64,000 bases of DNA from Asaia bogorensis_B (GTDB lineage Bacteria; Pseudomonadota; Alphaproteobacteria; Acetobacterales; Acetobacteraceae). Where the stretch lies: the NCBI RefSeq assembly GCF_900465315.1, contig NZ_UBIX01000007.1; one strand, written 5' to 3'. Below are positions 54,201 through 64,000 of the stretch, in pieces (position 1 is the stretch's first letter; the number at the start of each line of letters is the position of its first letter). The notes beneath the pieces were generated by a model, which worked only from the letters and a program-made list of their open reading frames with translations, was not told the origin of the DNA and ran no database searches. The position numbers and the translations under genes were made by a program.

Positions 54201-55079
54201 TCAGAGTTGCGGCATGCCGCCATGCACTGGCAGCAGGGCTCCTGTCGTGTAGCTGTTGTTCGGGTCTGCCAGATAGACATAGGCTCCCGCCAGTTCAGCT
54301 GGCTGGCCAGGACGCCCTATGGGGGCCTGCGAGCCGAAATCCTTATGCTGTTCGGGCGGCATCCCGGTTGCAATGAACGGTGTCCAGATCGGGCCGGGGA
54401 GTACTGCGTTTACGCGGATACCCTTCTCGACCAGGCTTCCGGCAAGCCCAACGGTGAAATTGGCAATCGCCGCCTTGGTCATGGAATAGGGAATAAGAAT
54501 GGGCATCGGCGTGCGTGTGTTCACCGATGAAGTATTGATGATCGAGGCCCCCGGCTTCAGATGCGGCAGGGCTGCCTTCGTGATGTAGAACATCGCATGG
54601 ATATTGGTGTCGAAATGGCGGCGCCATTCCTCATCCTCGATATCCAGAAAATTTTCTCTTGGATGCTGGAAAGCGGCGTTATTGACCAGAATATCGAGCC
54701 CACCGAAGGCCTCGACCGTCTGGCTCACCAGATGCTCGCAATGGGATTTCTCGCGGATATCGCCGGGCAGGAGGAGGCAACGACGACCGGCCTTCTCCAC
54801 CGATCGCGCAATATCCTGAGCGTCCTGCTGTTCGGCCTCGAGATAAGACAGGGCGATGTCTGCCCCTTCTTTTGCGTAGGCGACAGCCACAGCGCGCCCG
54901 ATGCCGGAATCACCCCCTGTGATCAGGGCGACAAGACCGCTCAGGCGATTACTGCCCTGATAGCTCTCATCACCATAATCGGGCTCGGGCGTCATTCGGG
55001 CGGAGACACCCGGAAACTCCTGCGGTTGCACCTCGAAAGGAGGGCGGGGATAACGCGTGCGGGGATCGATAAGGGTCAT
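54201..55079 (-). CDS. YghA-like SDR oxidoreductase
   Basis: This 292-residue enzyme belongs to the extended-N-terminus SDR group of YghA and Bacillus general stress protein 39. A 45-residue leader with FEVQPQEFPGV precedes the Rossmann fold. The cofactor motif is TGGDSGIGRAVA near 54-65, NNAAFQ follows, and the catalytic Ser, Tyr and Lys lie in INTSSVN and PYSMTKAAIAN. The end, PVHGGMPQL, is typical. Relatives are stress-induced and act on aldehydes or sugars; the substrate here is not known. It has its own terminator. Confidence 0.9.
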   Translation of the reverse strand: MTLIDPRTRYPRPPFEVQPQEFPGVSARMTPEPDYGDESYQGSNRLSGLVALITGGDSGIGRAVAVAYAKEGADIALSYLEAEQQDAQDIARSVEKAGRRCLLLPGDIREKSHCEHLVSQTVEAFGGLDILVNNAAFQHPRENFLDIEDEEWRRHFDTNIHAMFYITKAALPHLKPGASIINTSSVNTRTPMPILIPYSMTKAAIANFTVGLAGSLVEKGIRVNAVLPGPIWTPFIATGMPPEQHKDFGSQAPIGRPGQPAELAGAYVYLADPNNSYTTGALLPVHGGMPQL

Positions 55080-55260
55080 GATGGCTCAACTTCTCGAAAG
55101 ATGATGAGCCTGCAACGGCGGCCAAACGACGCGGTTCTGCCTATTTATTATCGCGCTGCCATGCAACTCGTGGGCCGGACCGCAGGCGCAGTGAAATTAC
55201 CCCGCTCCATGCAGAGCAGATGCTACCCCTTCGTATGAGCGAATATGCCGCCGTCGAGAC

Positions 55261-56883
55261 TCAGCCCCCGGCACTGGCCTGAGCGCCCTGATGATCCCCG
55301 ATCACCCATTCGGCGGCGCGTATGCCATCGATACCCGCCGAAAGAATACCCCCGGCATAGCCTGCGCCCTCACCCGCCGGGAAAAGACCGACCAACCCAG
55401 GGCTCTGCCCCGTTTCGTCACGCGGCATCCGGATGGGCGACGAGGTACGTGTTTCCACCCCGGTCAGCACGGCATCGCCCATCGAGAACCCCTTGAGCTT
55501 GCGCTCGAAAGCCGGCAGCGCCTCGCGAATGGCCTCGACCGCGAAATCTGGCAGGCAAAGCGACAGATCCGTTGGTGTTACACCCGGCTTGTAGGAGGGC
55601 ACGACCTCACCCAGATGGGTCGAGGGGCGATTGGCCAGAAAATCCTCAACGCGCTGGGCGGGCGCGCGATAATCCCCGCCACCCGCAACAAAGGCAGCCC
55701 GCTCCCAGTGGCGCTGGAACGCAACGCCGCCCAGCACATCCCCCGGATAGTCACGCTCGGGCGAGACATCCACCACAATACCGGCATTGGCGTTACGCTC
55801 GGCGCGCGAATACTGGCTCATGCCATTTGTCACGACCTGTCCCGGTTCGGAGGTAGCGGCGACAACCGTGCCACCAGGGCACATGCAGAAGGAATAAACC
55901 GCCCGACCGTTTTTTGCATGATGCACAAGCTTGTAGTCGGCCGCACCCAAAAGCGGGTGGCCACCCTGATCGCCAAAGCGTGCGCAATCAATCAGCGATT
56001 GCGGATGCTCGATACGCACCCCGATGGAGAACGGCTTGGGCACCATGGGCACGCCCGCATCCCGCAGCATCTCGAACGTATCGCGCGCGCTGTGACCAAC
56101 CGCCAGAATGGCGCGGTCGGTATCGAGCGTGCTGCCATCGGAAAGAACGAGCCCCGTCAGGCGTCGTGGTTCGCCCTCGGTACGCAGACCATCGACACGC
56201 ACACCAAAACGATACTCGCCCCCCAGACGCTCGATCTCGGCACGGATATGCTCCACCATCGAGACCAGCCTGAAGGTTCCGATATGAGGCTTGGAAACGT
56301 AGAGAATTTCTTCCGGTGCGCCTGCCTTGACGAACTCTTCCATCACCTTGCGGCCCAGATGACGAGGATCACTCACGCCGCTGTACAGCTTGCCATCCGA
56401 GAAAGTCCCTGCCCCACCTTCGCCGAACTGCACATTGCTTTCAGGAGTCAGTTCAGAGCGACGCCAAAGGGCAAACGTATCCACCGTGCGCTCACGCACG
56501 ATCTTCCCGCGCTCGATAACGATGGGCTTGAGACCGGCCTGCGCCAGAACCAGCGCTGCCATCACACCGCATGGCCCGGCGCCGATTACCACGGGACGAA
56601 GAGGGCCCGGTTCAGCCGAAAGCGCCTTGTAGCTTATCTCTGGTGTCGGCATGACCGAGACCGTGTTTTCATGGGCTGCGAGAACGGTGTCTTCGTCCCT
56701 GACCGTGCAATCGACGCTGTAGATCAGCATGATACGCCCACGTTTGCGGGCGTCATAGCCACGCCGGGCAATAGTGAACGCGGTCAATGCCTCGGATGGC
56801 ACACCGAGACGCTGAAGAATGGCCTCGCGCAGGGCATCGTCTGAATGGTCGAGAGGGAGCCTGAGTTCTGTTAGCCGGATCAT
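55261..56883 (-). CDS. COG2509-type FAD-dependent dehydrogenase
   Basis: This 540-residue flavoprotein has an N-terminal alpha/beta region (1-90) followed by an FAD-binding Rossmann motif VVIGAGPCGVMAALVLAQAG near 99-118. Family blocks are NVQFGEGGAGTFSDGKLYSG, ILYVSKPHIGTFRLV, CMCPGGTVVAATSEPGQVVTNGMS and FPAGEGAGYAGGILSAGIDG. The family is widespread and its substrate is not established. It is transcribed alone, 205 bases from the M28 peptidase gene, a gap in which I see no gene. Confidence 0.88.
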   Translation of the reverse strand: MIRLTELRLPLDHSDDALREAILQRLGVPSEALTAFTIARRGYDARKRGRIMLIYSVDCTVRDEDTVLAAHENTVSVMPTPEISYKALSAEPGPLRPVVIGAGPCGVMAALVLAQAGLKPIVIERGKIVRERTVDTFALWRRSELTPESNVQFGEGGAGTFSDGKLYSGVSDPRHLGRKVMEEFVKAGAPEEILYVSKPHIGTFRLVSMVEHIRAEIERLGGEYRFGVRVDGLRTEGEPRRLTGLVLSDGSTLDTDRAILAVGHSARDTFEMLRDAGVPMVPKPFSIGVRIEHPQSLIDCARFGDQGGHPLLGAADYKLVHHAKNGRAVYSFCMCPGGTVVAATSEPGQVVTNGMSQYSRAERNANAGIVVDVSPERDYPGDVLGGVAFQRHWERAAFVAGGGDYRAPAQRVEDFLANRPSTHLGEVVPSYKPGVTPTDLSLCLPDFAVEAIREALPAFERKLKGFSMGDAVLTGVETRTSSPIRMPRDETGQSPGLVGLFPAGEGAGYAGGILSAGIDGIRAAEWVIGDHQGAQASAGG

Positions 56884-57088
56884 GTGGGCTGCAAGTCACG
56901 AACTGGGCGTGTCTTGTCAAGAAGAATAGCGCGATCTGCCCCGATCTGACGGGCTACACCGGCAGAACGAGACCTCCTCTGCACAATGTCGCCTTGTGCT
57001 GTCGCCATCGGGATACGTGCCCACTGCATTGCTGATAGCCCTATGGCAGGCAGGGCTGAGGCCATTCCCGGCCTCCACCCCATACCCG

Positions 57089-58777
57089 TCAGAGTGCGGG
57101 GCGCTGCGACTCCGTGTGTTCACGGATCGCCTTGAATTCCGAACCCTGCTTCCAGCTTGGCCACATGCGCGAAAAGGCCAGACTTCTGCCCACTTCGTAA
57201 AGCGCCGCGGCGTCCTCAGCCGCCCCGCGCAGATCCCAGCTGGCGCTCCAGGCATCGCAGGGCTGATGATAGCAGGCCATATAGCCCTCAAGCCATTTGC
57301 GACCCGCTGGGACACCACCGTTCACGAGGTCCGGATATCCTGCCAGATCCATGATCGGCAGCACTGGCACACCGGCACGGGCAAAAGGCAGATGATCGGC
57401 GCGATAGAAGGCCCCGCGTTCAGGCAGGGCTTCGTTGACGGTCACACGCCCCTGCGCGGAAGCGATCGTCGCGAAATCATCCTGCAGACTGTCCTGCCCG
57501 GCCCCTACGAGGAAAGCGTTACGTGAAAGCCCACCCATCTGCAGCACGTCGATCGTGAAATTCGCAACCGTCTTGGGCAGAGAGATGAGGGGATGCTCGA
57601 CATACCAGGTAGACCCCAGGAGCCCACGCTCCTCAGCTGTCCAGGCGCTGAAGAGAATCGTCCGCTCGGGCTGCGGGCCGGATTTGAAGGCACGGGCAAT
57701 TTCCATGACCGCCGCAATGCCCGAAGCGTCGTCAATGGCGCCGCGCCGTATCAAGGCCTCGCCATTGGGGCCGCGGCTTTTGCCGAACGCATCCCAATGC
57801 GCCCCGTAAACGATCGTCTCGTCAGGATGAGTGCTGCCCGGAAGCTTGGCCAGAACATTCCGGCTTTGCAGATGCGACGTGGTGACATCCAGCGTCGTGG
57901 TCATGGTAACACCCGGCAGGGTGACAGGCGTGAAATCGGCGCGACGTGCCTGCACGCTCAGCTTGTCCAGATCGAGACCCGCACGAGCAAACAGGTCATG
58001 GGCAGCCTGCCCCTCCAGCCAGCCTTTGACGATAAGCGATTCTGGCTTGCCCTTGCGTTCGAGATCAAAGGCCTCCCCTCCTGCCGCAATGACCGTGCTC
58101 CATGGATAGGAAGCTGCCTCTGTATCATGAACGATCAGCGCACCAACGGCGCCCCTGCGGGCCGCTTCCTCGTATTTGTAGGTCCAGCGGCCATAATAGG
58201 TCATGGTCCGACCACCGAAGCGACCCTTCACAGGCTCATCCGCAGCCGCCTTGAAGTCAGGATCGTTGATCAGGATGACCGCAATCTTGCCCTTGAGATC
58301 CACATTCTTGAAATCATCCCAGTCTCGGGCAGGTGCCGTAACACCATAGCCGACAAAAACGAGCGGCGCTTCCGTAATGCGTATCTGTGAAGCGGGCGTC
58401 CCTGTGGTGAGATAGATCTGTTCCGATTGATGGAAATCGATCCCTCCCGCCCCACCGGTCTGAAAATGAACCATGGAATCGGGCGCGATCCGCGTATGGA
58501 TCATCGGAACTTCCTGGGTCCAGCTTCCATTATCACCCGCAGGTTCCAGACCGATCGCCTGAAACTGGGAGACGATATAATTGACCGTCCGTATCGCCCC
58601 CATCGTGCCGGGCGCTCGTCCTTCATAGGGATCGGAAGCCAGCGTACGGATCACGTCCGACATACGACCCGGCTCCATCGGGGCATAGACCAGCGGTTCA
58701 GCCGCAAGAGCTGGCATTGCGGCCAGAACGGTTCCGGCGACGAGAGCTGCAGCGGACTGACGTAGCGATCGCATCAT
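57089..58777 (-). CDS. Exported M28-family zinc peptidase with PA domain
   Basis: From the ATG at 58777 this is a 562-residue protein with a Sec signal peptide (about 1-25, SAAALVAGTVLAAMPALAAE). A protease-associated domain is inserted between about 130 and 280. The M28 zinc site is complete: YGAHWDAFG (His327, Asp329), GAIDDASG (Asp349), TAEERG (Glu382/Glu383), plus later ADHLPFARAGVP for the final His. It should act as a periplasmic or secreted aminopeptidase or glutamate-carboxypeptidase-like enzyme. AAGGA lies just upstream of the ATG; a longer open frame upstream has no coding signature and is ignored. Confidence 0.9.
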   Translation of the reverse strand: MMRSLRQSAAALVAGTVLAAMPALAAEPLVYAPMEPGRMSDVIRTLASDPYEGRAPGTMGAIRTVNYIVSQFQAIGLEPAGDNGSWTQEVPMIHTRIAPDSMVHFQTGGAGGIDFHQSEQIYLTTGTPASQIRITEAPLVFVGYGVTAPARDWDDFKNVDLKGKIAVILINDPDFKAAADEPVKGRFGGRTMTYYGRWTYKYEEAARRGAVGALIVHDTEAASYPWSTVIAAGGEAFDLERKGKPESLIVKGWLEGQAAHDLFARAGLDLDKLSVQARRADFTPVTLPGVTMTTTLDVTTSHLQSRNVLAKLPGSTHPDETIVYGAHWDAFGKSRGPNGEALIRRGAIDDASGIAAVMEIARAFKSGPQPERTILFSAWTAEERGLLGSTWYVEHPLISLPKTVANFTIDVLQMGGLSRNAFLVGAGQDSLQDDFATIASAQGRVTVNEALPERGAFYRADHLPFARAGVPVLPIMDLAGYPDLVNGGVPAGRKWLEGYMACYHQPCDAWSASWDLRGAAEDAAALYEVGRSLAFSRMWPSWKQGSEFKAIREHTESQRPAL

Positions 58778-59493
58778 GTTTTCCTTGCTTTTGCGGGACG
58801 CGACAACGTCTCGATCACCTGATTGCGCCCAACGCGACAGGGCGACGCCATCGTAGCGAGCCTCTGGTCCGCTGCCGTGCCTGCGCTGCGCACCTCCTGC
58901 CTTGGGTAAATCGACCCTTTGCGGGCAGAGACGTTCAACCAGAGGCAAATCTGAAAATCCGGATATCACAGTGCGTTCGCGCATCCTTACGACGAACGAC
59001 CTTTTCGAATCACGTAGGGTGCAGGCGCCCCTTTCGGCAAAATGAAAGCCTGAGGCGCAAGCTTGAAATAGCCGAGAAACCTTCACCAGAATACCCAATA
59101 ACGTTAAAAAATCATTAACGGGCAGTAGCCCAACTCCATGCTGCGTATACCACTCCACCGAGGCCGATAATTCAATAACGAAATTGAATGATTTGATGAC
59201 AAACCCTTTCCAGGGGGAATAACGGCAGAAATCAACCCCATCCCATTCTGTTCCTTTATCAAAAATAAATTGGATATATATCGCCGTGCGATTGATTCAT
59301 TACAGTTTGACTAAGTGTTTCTCAGTAACCAATTTATAATTACGTTAACTTTTTGACCAAAATCATTCAGCCCGACCACCCTCCGTCATTCTGCATGTGT
59401 GACGCCGGTTCATCTTGGCGGCTGTCGTGTCGATGCCCTATATGATCCCTGTCCCGCACAATCTCTCTGGCAATATTTACCGAAGGCAATTTC
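58778..59493. other. Intergenic region between M28 peptidase and CDF genes
   Basis: This 716-base gap separates divergent units. About 59100-59400 is AT-rich; it contains a perfect inverted repeat ATTCAAT/ATTGAAT (59170-59189). A TTGACT (59307) and a TATAAT (59335) are present but 22 bases apart, too far for a standard sigma-70 promoter. No gene was recognised. Confidence 0.5.
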
Positions 59494-60581
<1,088 letters not shown>

Positions 60582-60588
<7 letters not shown>

Positions 60589-61481
60589 AGCAGCCGGAAA
60601 AAATCGTTTTTGGCTGGTTCTCGCTGCTCGTAAGCCTCGTTGCCCTCGGGCTGAAATACGTGGCCTGGCGAGTCAGTGGCAGTTCTGCCCTGCTGTCCGA
60701 TGCGCTTGAAACGATTATCAATGTCGCTGCCGCTCTGGGGGCTCTGTGGGCACTGAAAGTGGCGCAGCGACCGGCGGATGAGAACCATACCTACGGGCAT
60801 GACAAGGCCGAATATCTTTCTGCAGTGAGCGAGGCTGTTCTGGTGGTGCTCACCGCCATAGGGATCGCCTGGGTCGCATGGCAGAGCTGGTGGGCGCCCA
60901 ATCATGATCTCGCCCCGTGGCGTGGCATCGTGTTCAACGCGCTTGGCGGTGTGGTCAATCTGGTCTGGGGGCTCGTTCTGGTGCGTCAGGGCCGCATGCG
61001 CCGCTCGCCTGCCCTTACCGCCAATGGCCGCCATGTCATTTCCGATGTCTGGACTACAGTGGTCCTGGTGATTGGCATCGCGCTCATTCCACTCACCGGC
61101 TACACGCGCCTCGATGCCATTCTTTCGGCCCTTGTGGCCGTGAACGTCCTGCGCGTCGGATTCGACATGATGAAGCAATCCATCGCCGGTCTGATGGACG
61201 AAGCGCCGGACACGGACACGCTCCAGATGATCCGCGCAGTCATCTCTGAACATGCCAGCGGTGCGATCGAGGCCCATGACATCCGGGTACGTACCGCAGG
61301 CAGTGTCAGCTTCATCGAATTTCATCTGGTGGTGCCTGGCACCATGACGGTATCGGACTCGCATGATATCTGCGACCGGGTCGAACACGCCTTGCGCCGT
61401 CATATCGGACGCGCCCTTATCCATATTCATGTCGAGCCAGAAGAAAAGGCCAAGCAGACCGGCATCCCGGTGCTGGCCTGA
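60582..61481 (+). CDS. Second CDF-family cation exporter (FieF-like branch)
   Basis: This 299-residue protein is a cation-diffusion facilitator without a His-rich tail. Helix 2 carries LLSDALETIINVAAALGA and helix 5 HVISDVWTT, so the transport site is Asp-xx-Glu plus His-xxx-Asp, the DALE variant rather than the DxxxD of E. coli FieF. The cytoplasmic domain has IEAHDIRVRTAGSVSFIEFHL. It overlaps the first CDF gene by seven bases, so translation is coupled and heteromeric or sequential function is possible. Metal specificity (Zn, Fe, Mn or Co) is not settled by sequence. Confidence 0.9.
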
Positions 61482-61621
61482 AACGATGAACGGGCGAACC
61501 GGAAAAGGCGACGCCCGTTACGTTTTTTCGTGACAAGAGTTTCTTGACCAGTCGCCTGGGGTGCTGGCAGGAGCGTTCCTCATCGGTCGGGGCTTCCTGA
61601 CCCTCAGCCAGGCGAGAACCT

Positions 61622-63058
61622 ATGCGCCCCAGCACCGCTTTGCGGCAAAAGAACCGGATTCTGCATCTGCGCCGCTCTGCGCGCCGAACCACCACGCAAT
61701 GGCGACGCACCCTCACCTACTGGCTTGGCGCCATTCTGGTTGGTGTTGTAGCTGTCGCTTTCGCTGGTACGGCGGACTGGGCCGCACGCGCCAGAGGCCG
61801 TCTGCTGCACTGGGATCCCTATGTCATGCTGGTGGTCGTACCCGCAGGTCTGGCCCTTTCAACCTGGCTCACCCGTCGCTTTTTTGCAGGTGCGCAAGGC
61901 AGCGGCATTCCCCAGACCATCGCCACACTGCATATCGAGAACTTCTCGATCGTTAATCGTGTTCTCTCGCTGCGCATCGCCTTCGCCAAGATCATCCTCA
62001 CCTGTTTTGGCCTGCTCGTAGGCGCATCTATCGGCCGCGAAGGTCCTACGGTGCAGGTTGGCGCCGCGATCATGCACGGCTTTTCGCGATTGCTTGGTAT
62101 CTCGAACGTGGCAGCCCGTCGCGGCGCCATTCTTGCTGGCGGTGCCGCAGGCGTCTCGGCTGCCTTCAATACGCCTCTGGCCGGAATCGTTTTTGCCATT
62201 GAGGAACTCTCGCACTCCTTCGAGCAGAAAACATCGGGCACCATGCTGACCGGTGTCGTGCTCTCCGGTGTGACGGCCATCGCTCTCGTCGGCAATTACT
62301 CGTATTTCGGGCATACGGATGTCGATGTCCCCATTGGCACAGCCTGGATTGCGGTGCTGACCTGCGGCATCGTAGGGGGGATTGCGGGCGGAACATTCTC
62401 GGCGCTGCTCATCCGCTTCTCCAAAGGACTGCCCGGGCGCATCGGGGCGCTGATCAAGGCACGACCAGTTGCCTTCGCGGCGTTGTGCGGTCTGGTTCTG
62501 GCACTGCTTGGGCTGGTGTCGCACGGCGCGACCTACGGCACAGGCTATACCCAGGCCCGCGCCATCATCGACGGCTCGGAGCATTATCCGGCGTCGTTCT
62601 TCGTGCTGAAATTCATCGCGACCGTCGTGTCCTACTGTTCAGGTATTCCGGGCGGCCTCTTTGCCCCGTCCTTGTCCGTCGGCGCCGGAATCGGCGGCTG
62701 GATCGCGCAATATCTGCCCCATACAACCGCTGGCGCCGTGGTGCTGCTGGGTACGGTGGCCTATTTTTCTGCCGTGGTGCAGGCCCCGCTGACAGCGACG
62801 GTCATTGTCATGGAAATGTGCGACAACCAGCAGGTGACGCTTGCCCTGATGGCCACGTCCTTTCTCGCTTTCGGTGTTTCGCGCATGATCTGCAAGCACG
62901 CACTTTATGGCGCGCTGGCCGACCGCTTTATGGAGGCAGCGCATAGCGCCGCCCCTGCCCCGATCTATACGCGTAGCAGCCCCAACCCCAGCCCTGCCAT
63001 CGAGACTCTGGTCGAGGAAAGCGACCGGAAACCGGGCGACAAGCCCCACGAGGCCTGA
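61622..63058 (+). CDS. ClC-family chloride/proton transporter
   Basis: This 478-residue membrane protein has the ClC selectivity motifs: GAQGSGIPQT (Ser-containing filter), GREGPTVQVG with the gating Glu, and the later GIPGGLFAPSLSVGAGIG. A Glu pair in VFAIEELSHSF at the position of the internal proton glutamate suggests an H+/Cl- antiporter rather than a channel. Such proteins support acid resistance, which fits an acid-producing bacterium. AGGCGAG before the ATG is the ribosome site. It lies 140 bases downstream of the CDF pair. Confidence 0.92.
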   Translation: MRPSTALRQKNRILHLRRSARRTTTQWRRTLTYWLGAILVGVVAVAFAGTADWAARARGRLLHWDPYVMLVVVPAGLALSTWLTRRFFAGAQGSGIPQTIATLHIENFSIVNRVLSLRIAFAKIILTCFGLLVGASIGREGPTVQVGAAIMHGFSRLLGISNVAARRGAILAGGAAGVSAAFNTPLAGIVFAIEELSHSFEQKTSGTMLTGVVLSGVTAIALVGNYSYFGHTDVDVPIGTAWIAVLTCGIVGGIAGGTFSALLIRFSKGLPGRIGALIKARPVAFAALCGLVLALLGLVSHGATYGTGYTQARAIIDGSEHYPASFFVLKFIATVVSYCSGIPGGLFAPSLSVGAGIGGWIAQYLPHTTAGAVVLLGTVAYFSAVVQAPLTATVIVMEMCDNQQVTLALMATSFLAFGVSRMICKHALYGALADRFMEAAHSAAPAPIYTRSSPNPSPAIETLVEESDRKPGDKPHEA

Positions 63059-63120
63059 TCCGAGGCCGCAGTTCGGCGGTTACGCGCCCCGCGATTGATC
63101 TGATACACCGCGAGGCTGCA

Positions 63121-63144
63121 CCCCCGGATCGCTCCGGGGGCTTT
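63121..63144 (+). terminator. Terminator of ClC gene
   Basis: CCCCCGGA (63121-63128) and TCCGGGGG (63133-63140) form a perfect eight-base stem with a four-base loop, followed by CTTT. It lies 62 bases past the ClC stop. Confidence 0.7.
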
Positions 63145-63176
63145 CAGAACGCCAGGCAGCATCCCATATCGGGATC

Positions 63177-64000
63177 ATGACACCGCTCTCAGTACTCGAT
63201 CTCTCCTTCATTCGCGAAGACGGCACGGTTCGGGATGCTCTTCTGGAGTCCCGCAATCAGGCAGTTCATGCGGAGGCCCTTGGCTTTCATCGCTACTGGG
63301 TGGCCGAGCATCACGCCATGCCCGGCATTGCCTCAGCGGCCACAAGCGTTGTGATCGGCCATCTGGCCGCAGCCACGCAGACAATGCGTATCGGGGCGGG
63401 GGGCATCATGCTGCCCAACCACGCGCCGCTCGTCATTGCCGAGCAGTTCGGCACGCTTGAGGCGCTTTTTCCCGGACGCATCGATCTGGGGCTTGGCCGG
63501 GCACCGGGTTCCGATCAGCGCACCATGCGCGCGCTGAGGCGTCATATCGACCACGCCGAACGCTTCCCTGATGATGTGCTCGAGCTCATGGCCTATCTCT
63601 CGCCAGCAGGCAGCGCCAATGGTGTGGTGGCCACGCCGGGCGCCGGAGCAAACGTGCCGGTCTGGCTTCTGGGGTCATCGCTGTTCTCGGCGCAGCTTGC
63701 TGCGGCGCTTGGGCTGCCTTTCGCCTTTGCATCGCATTTTGCGCCGCAGATGATGGAGCAGGCGATCGCCCTTTATCGTCGCGACTTCCAGCCTTCGGCC
63801 CATCTGGCCGCACCCTATGTAATGCTTGCGGTCAACGTGATTGCGGCCGATACGGCAAAAGAAGCCGATTACCTTGCCACGTCACGGCGCCTGTTCGTGG
63901 CAGCCCTGCGTCAGGGCAAACCCGGACGCATCCTGCCGCCGGTCCTGCCAGAAGATCTCCCCTGGCCTCGAGAGGTCAGTGCACAGCTCGATACGATGCA
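63177..64000 (+). CDS. Luciferase-like (LLM class) flavin monooxygenase, partial
   Basis: From the ATG at 63177, 274 codons run to the window edge without a stop. The protein is of the LLM class: LSVLDLSFIREDGTVRDALL at the start, then HRYWVAEHHAMPGIASAATS, IRIGAGGIML-like MRIGAGGIMLPNHAPLVIAE, FPGRIDLGLGRAPGSD and VWLLGSSLFSAQLAAALGLP. These match the MsnO8/YhbW-like group of FMN-dependent oxidoreductases. Substrate unknown. The C-terminus, roughly 60-70 residues by family length, lies beyond the window. Confidence 0.92.
   Translation, partial: MTPLSVLDLSFIREDGTVRDALLESRNQAVHAEALGFHRYWVAEHHAMPGIASAATSVVIGHLAAATQTMRIGAGGIMLPNHAPLVIAEQFGTLEALFPGRIDLGLGRAPGSDQRTMRALRRHIDHAERFPDDVLELMAYLSPAGSANGVVATPGAGANVPVWLLGSSLFSAQLAAALGLPFAFASHFAPQMMEQAIALYRRDFQPSAHLAAPYVMLAVNVIAADTAKEADYLATSRRLFVAALRQGKPGRILPPVLPEDLPWPREVSAQLDTM

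Noticed and set aside
58778..59158. 127-residue N-terminal extension of the M28 peptidase
   Set aside because: The extension precedes a complete signal peptide with its own ribosome site, so it is untranslated leader.
59307..59340. TTGACT and TATAAT as a promoter for the CDF genes
   Set aside because: The spacer is 22 bases, longer than functional sigma-70 promoters.

Overview
The window is GC-rich chromosomal DNA that reads as an acetic acid bacterium (Acetobacteraceae, Alphaproteobacteria). The main evidence is a quinol-oxidase cyoABCD operon without cyoE, a type-2 argC, the serC-hisZ-purA order, an rpoH with an alphaproteobacterial neighbourhood (DUF6476-like membrane protein, rluD), and two Hint-domain proteins of the kind common in this family. 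The genus cannot be fixed by eye; an Asaia- or Gluconobacter-like organism fits. No prophage, intact insertion sequence, CRISPR array or rRNA was seen. One tRNA-Leu(CAA) is present.

Layout. 1-4.8 kb (minus): type I secretion operon (ABC exporter, HlyD adaptor) followed by a Sel1-repeat gene that runs off the window edge. 5.6-10.9 kb: metH, a YdcF-like gene and an outer-membrane beta-barrel gene. 11.0-12.5 kb: divergent Old Yellow Enzyme and ArsR genes sharing a palindrome. 12.6-14.8 kb: a large unassigned glycosyltransferase. 14.9-17.5 kb: DUF6476-like gene, rluD, rpoH. 17.8-20.3 kb: CPBP membrane protein, 3-hydroxyisobutyrate-dehydrogenase-like gene, AraC regulator. 20.5-23.2 kb: first strand-loop-strand/Hint protein (882 aa). 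23.9-27.5 kb: serC-hisZ-purA operon. 27.6-34.1 kb: tRNA-Leu, cyclic-di-GMP enzyme, argC, amino-acid permease, exported methyltransferase-like protein, mazG. 34.4-35.8 kb: autotransporter-type O-heptosyltransferase. 35.9-41.8 kb: two TetR-controlled redox genes flanking a DUF885 hydrolase. 42-47.4 kb: Tat-exported phosphoesterase, pabB-pabC, cardiolipin synthase, small secreted protein. 47.6-51.6 kb: cyoABCD. 51.6-53.7 kb: second strand-loop-strand/Hint protein (697 aa). 54.2-59 kb: YghA-type SDR, COG2509 flavoprotein, M28 peptidase. 59.5-64 kb: two overlapping cation-diffusion-facilitator genes, a ClC transporter and a truncated luciferase-like monooxygenase.

The most interesting theme is scattered over the window: two proteins whose N-termini are AIDA-type strand-loop-strand repeats, but which end in a Hint domain plus a shared C-terminal domain instead of an autotransporter barrel and which lack a Sec signal peptide; an intact heptosyltransferase of the family that glycosylates such repeats in the cytoplasm; and a type I exporter with no adjacent substrate gene. 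Together they suggest a non-autotransporter route for heptosylated surface adhesins in which the Hint domain processes or anchors the product. The family assignments are read from sequence; the functional link between the three loci is inference. Several of these genes have unusually AT-rich upstream regions, and the one before the second Hint gene carries a cluster of TTTCC/GGAAA inverted repeats.
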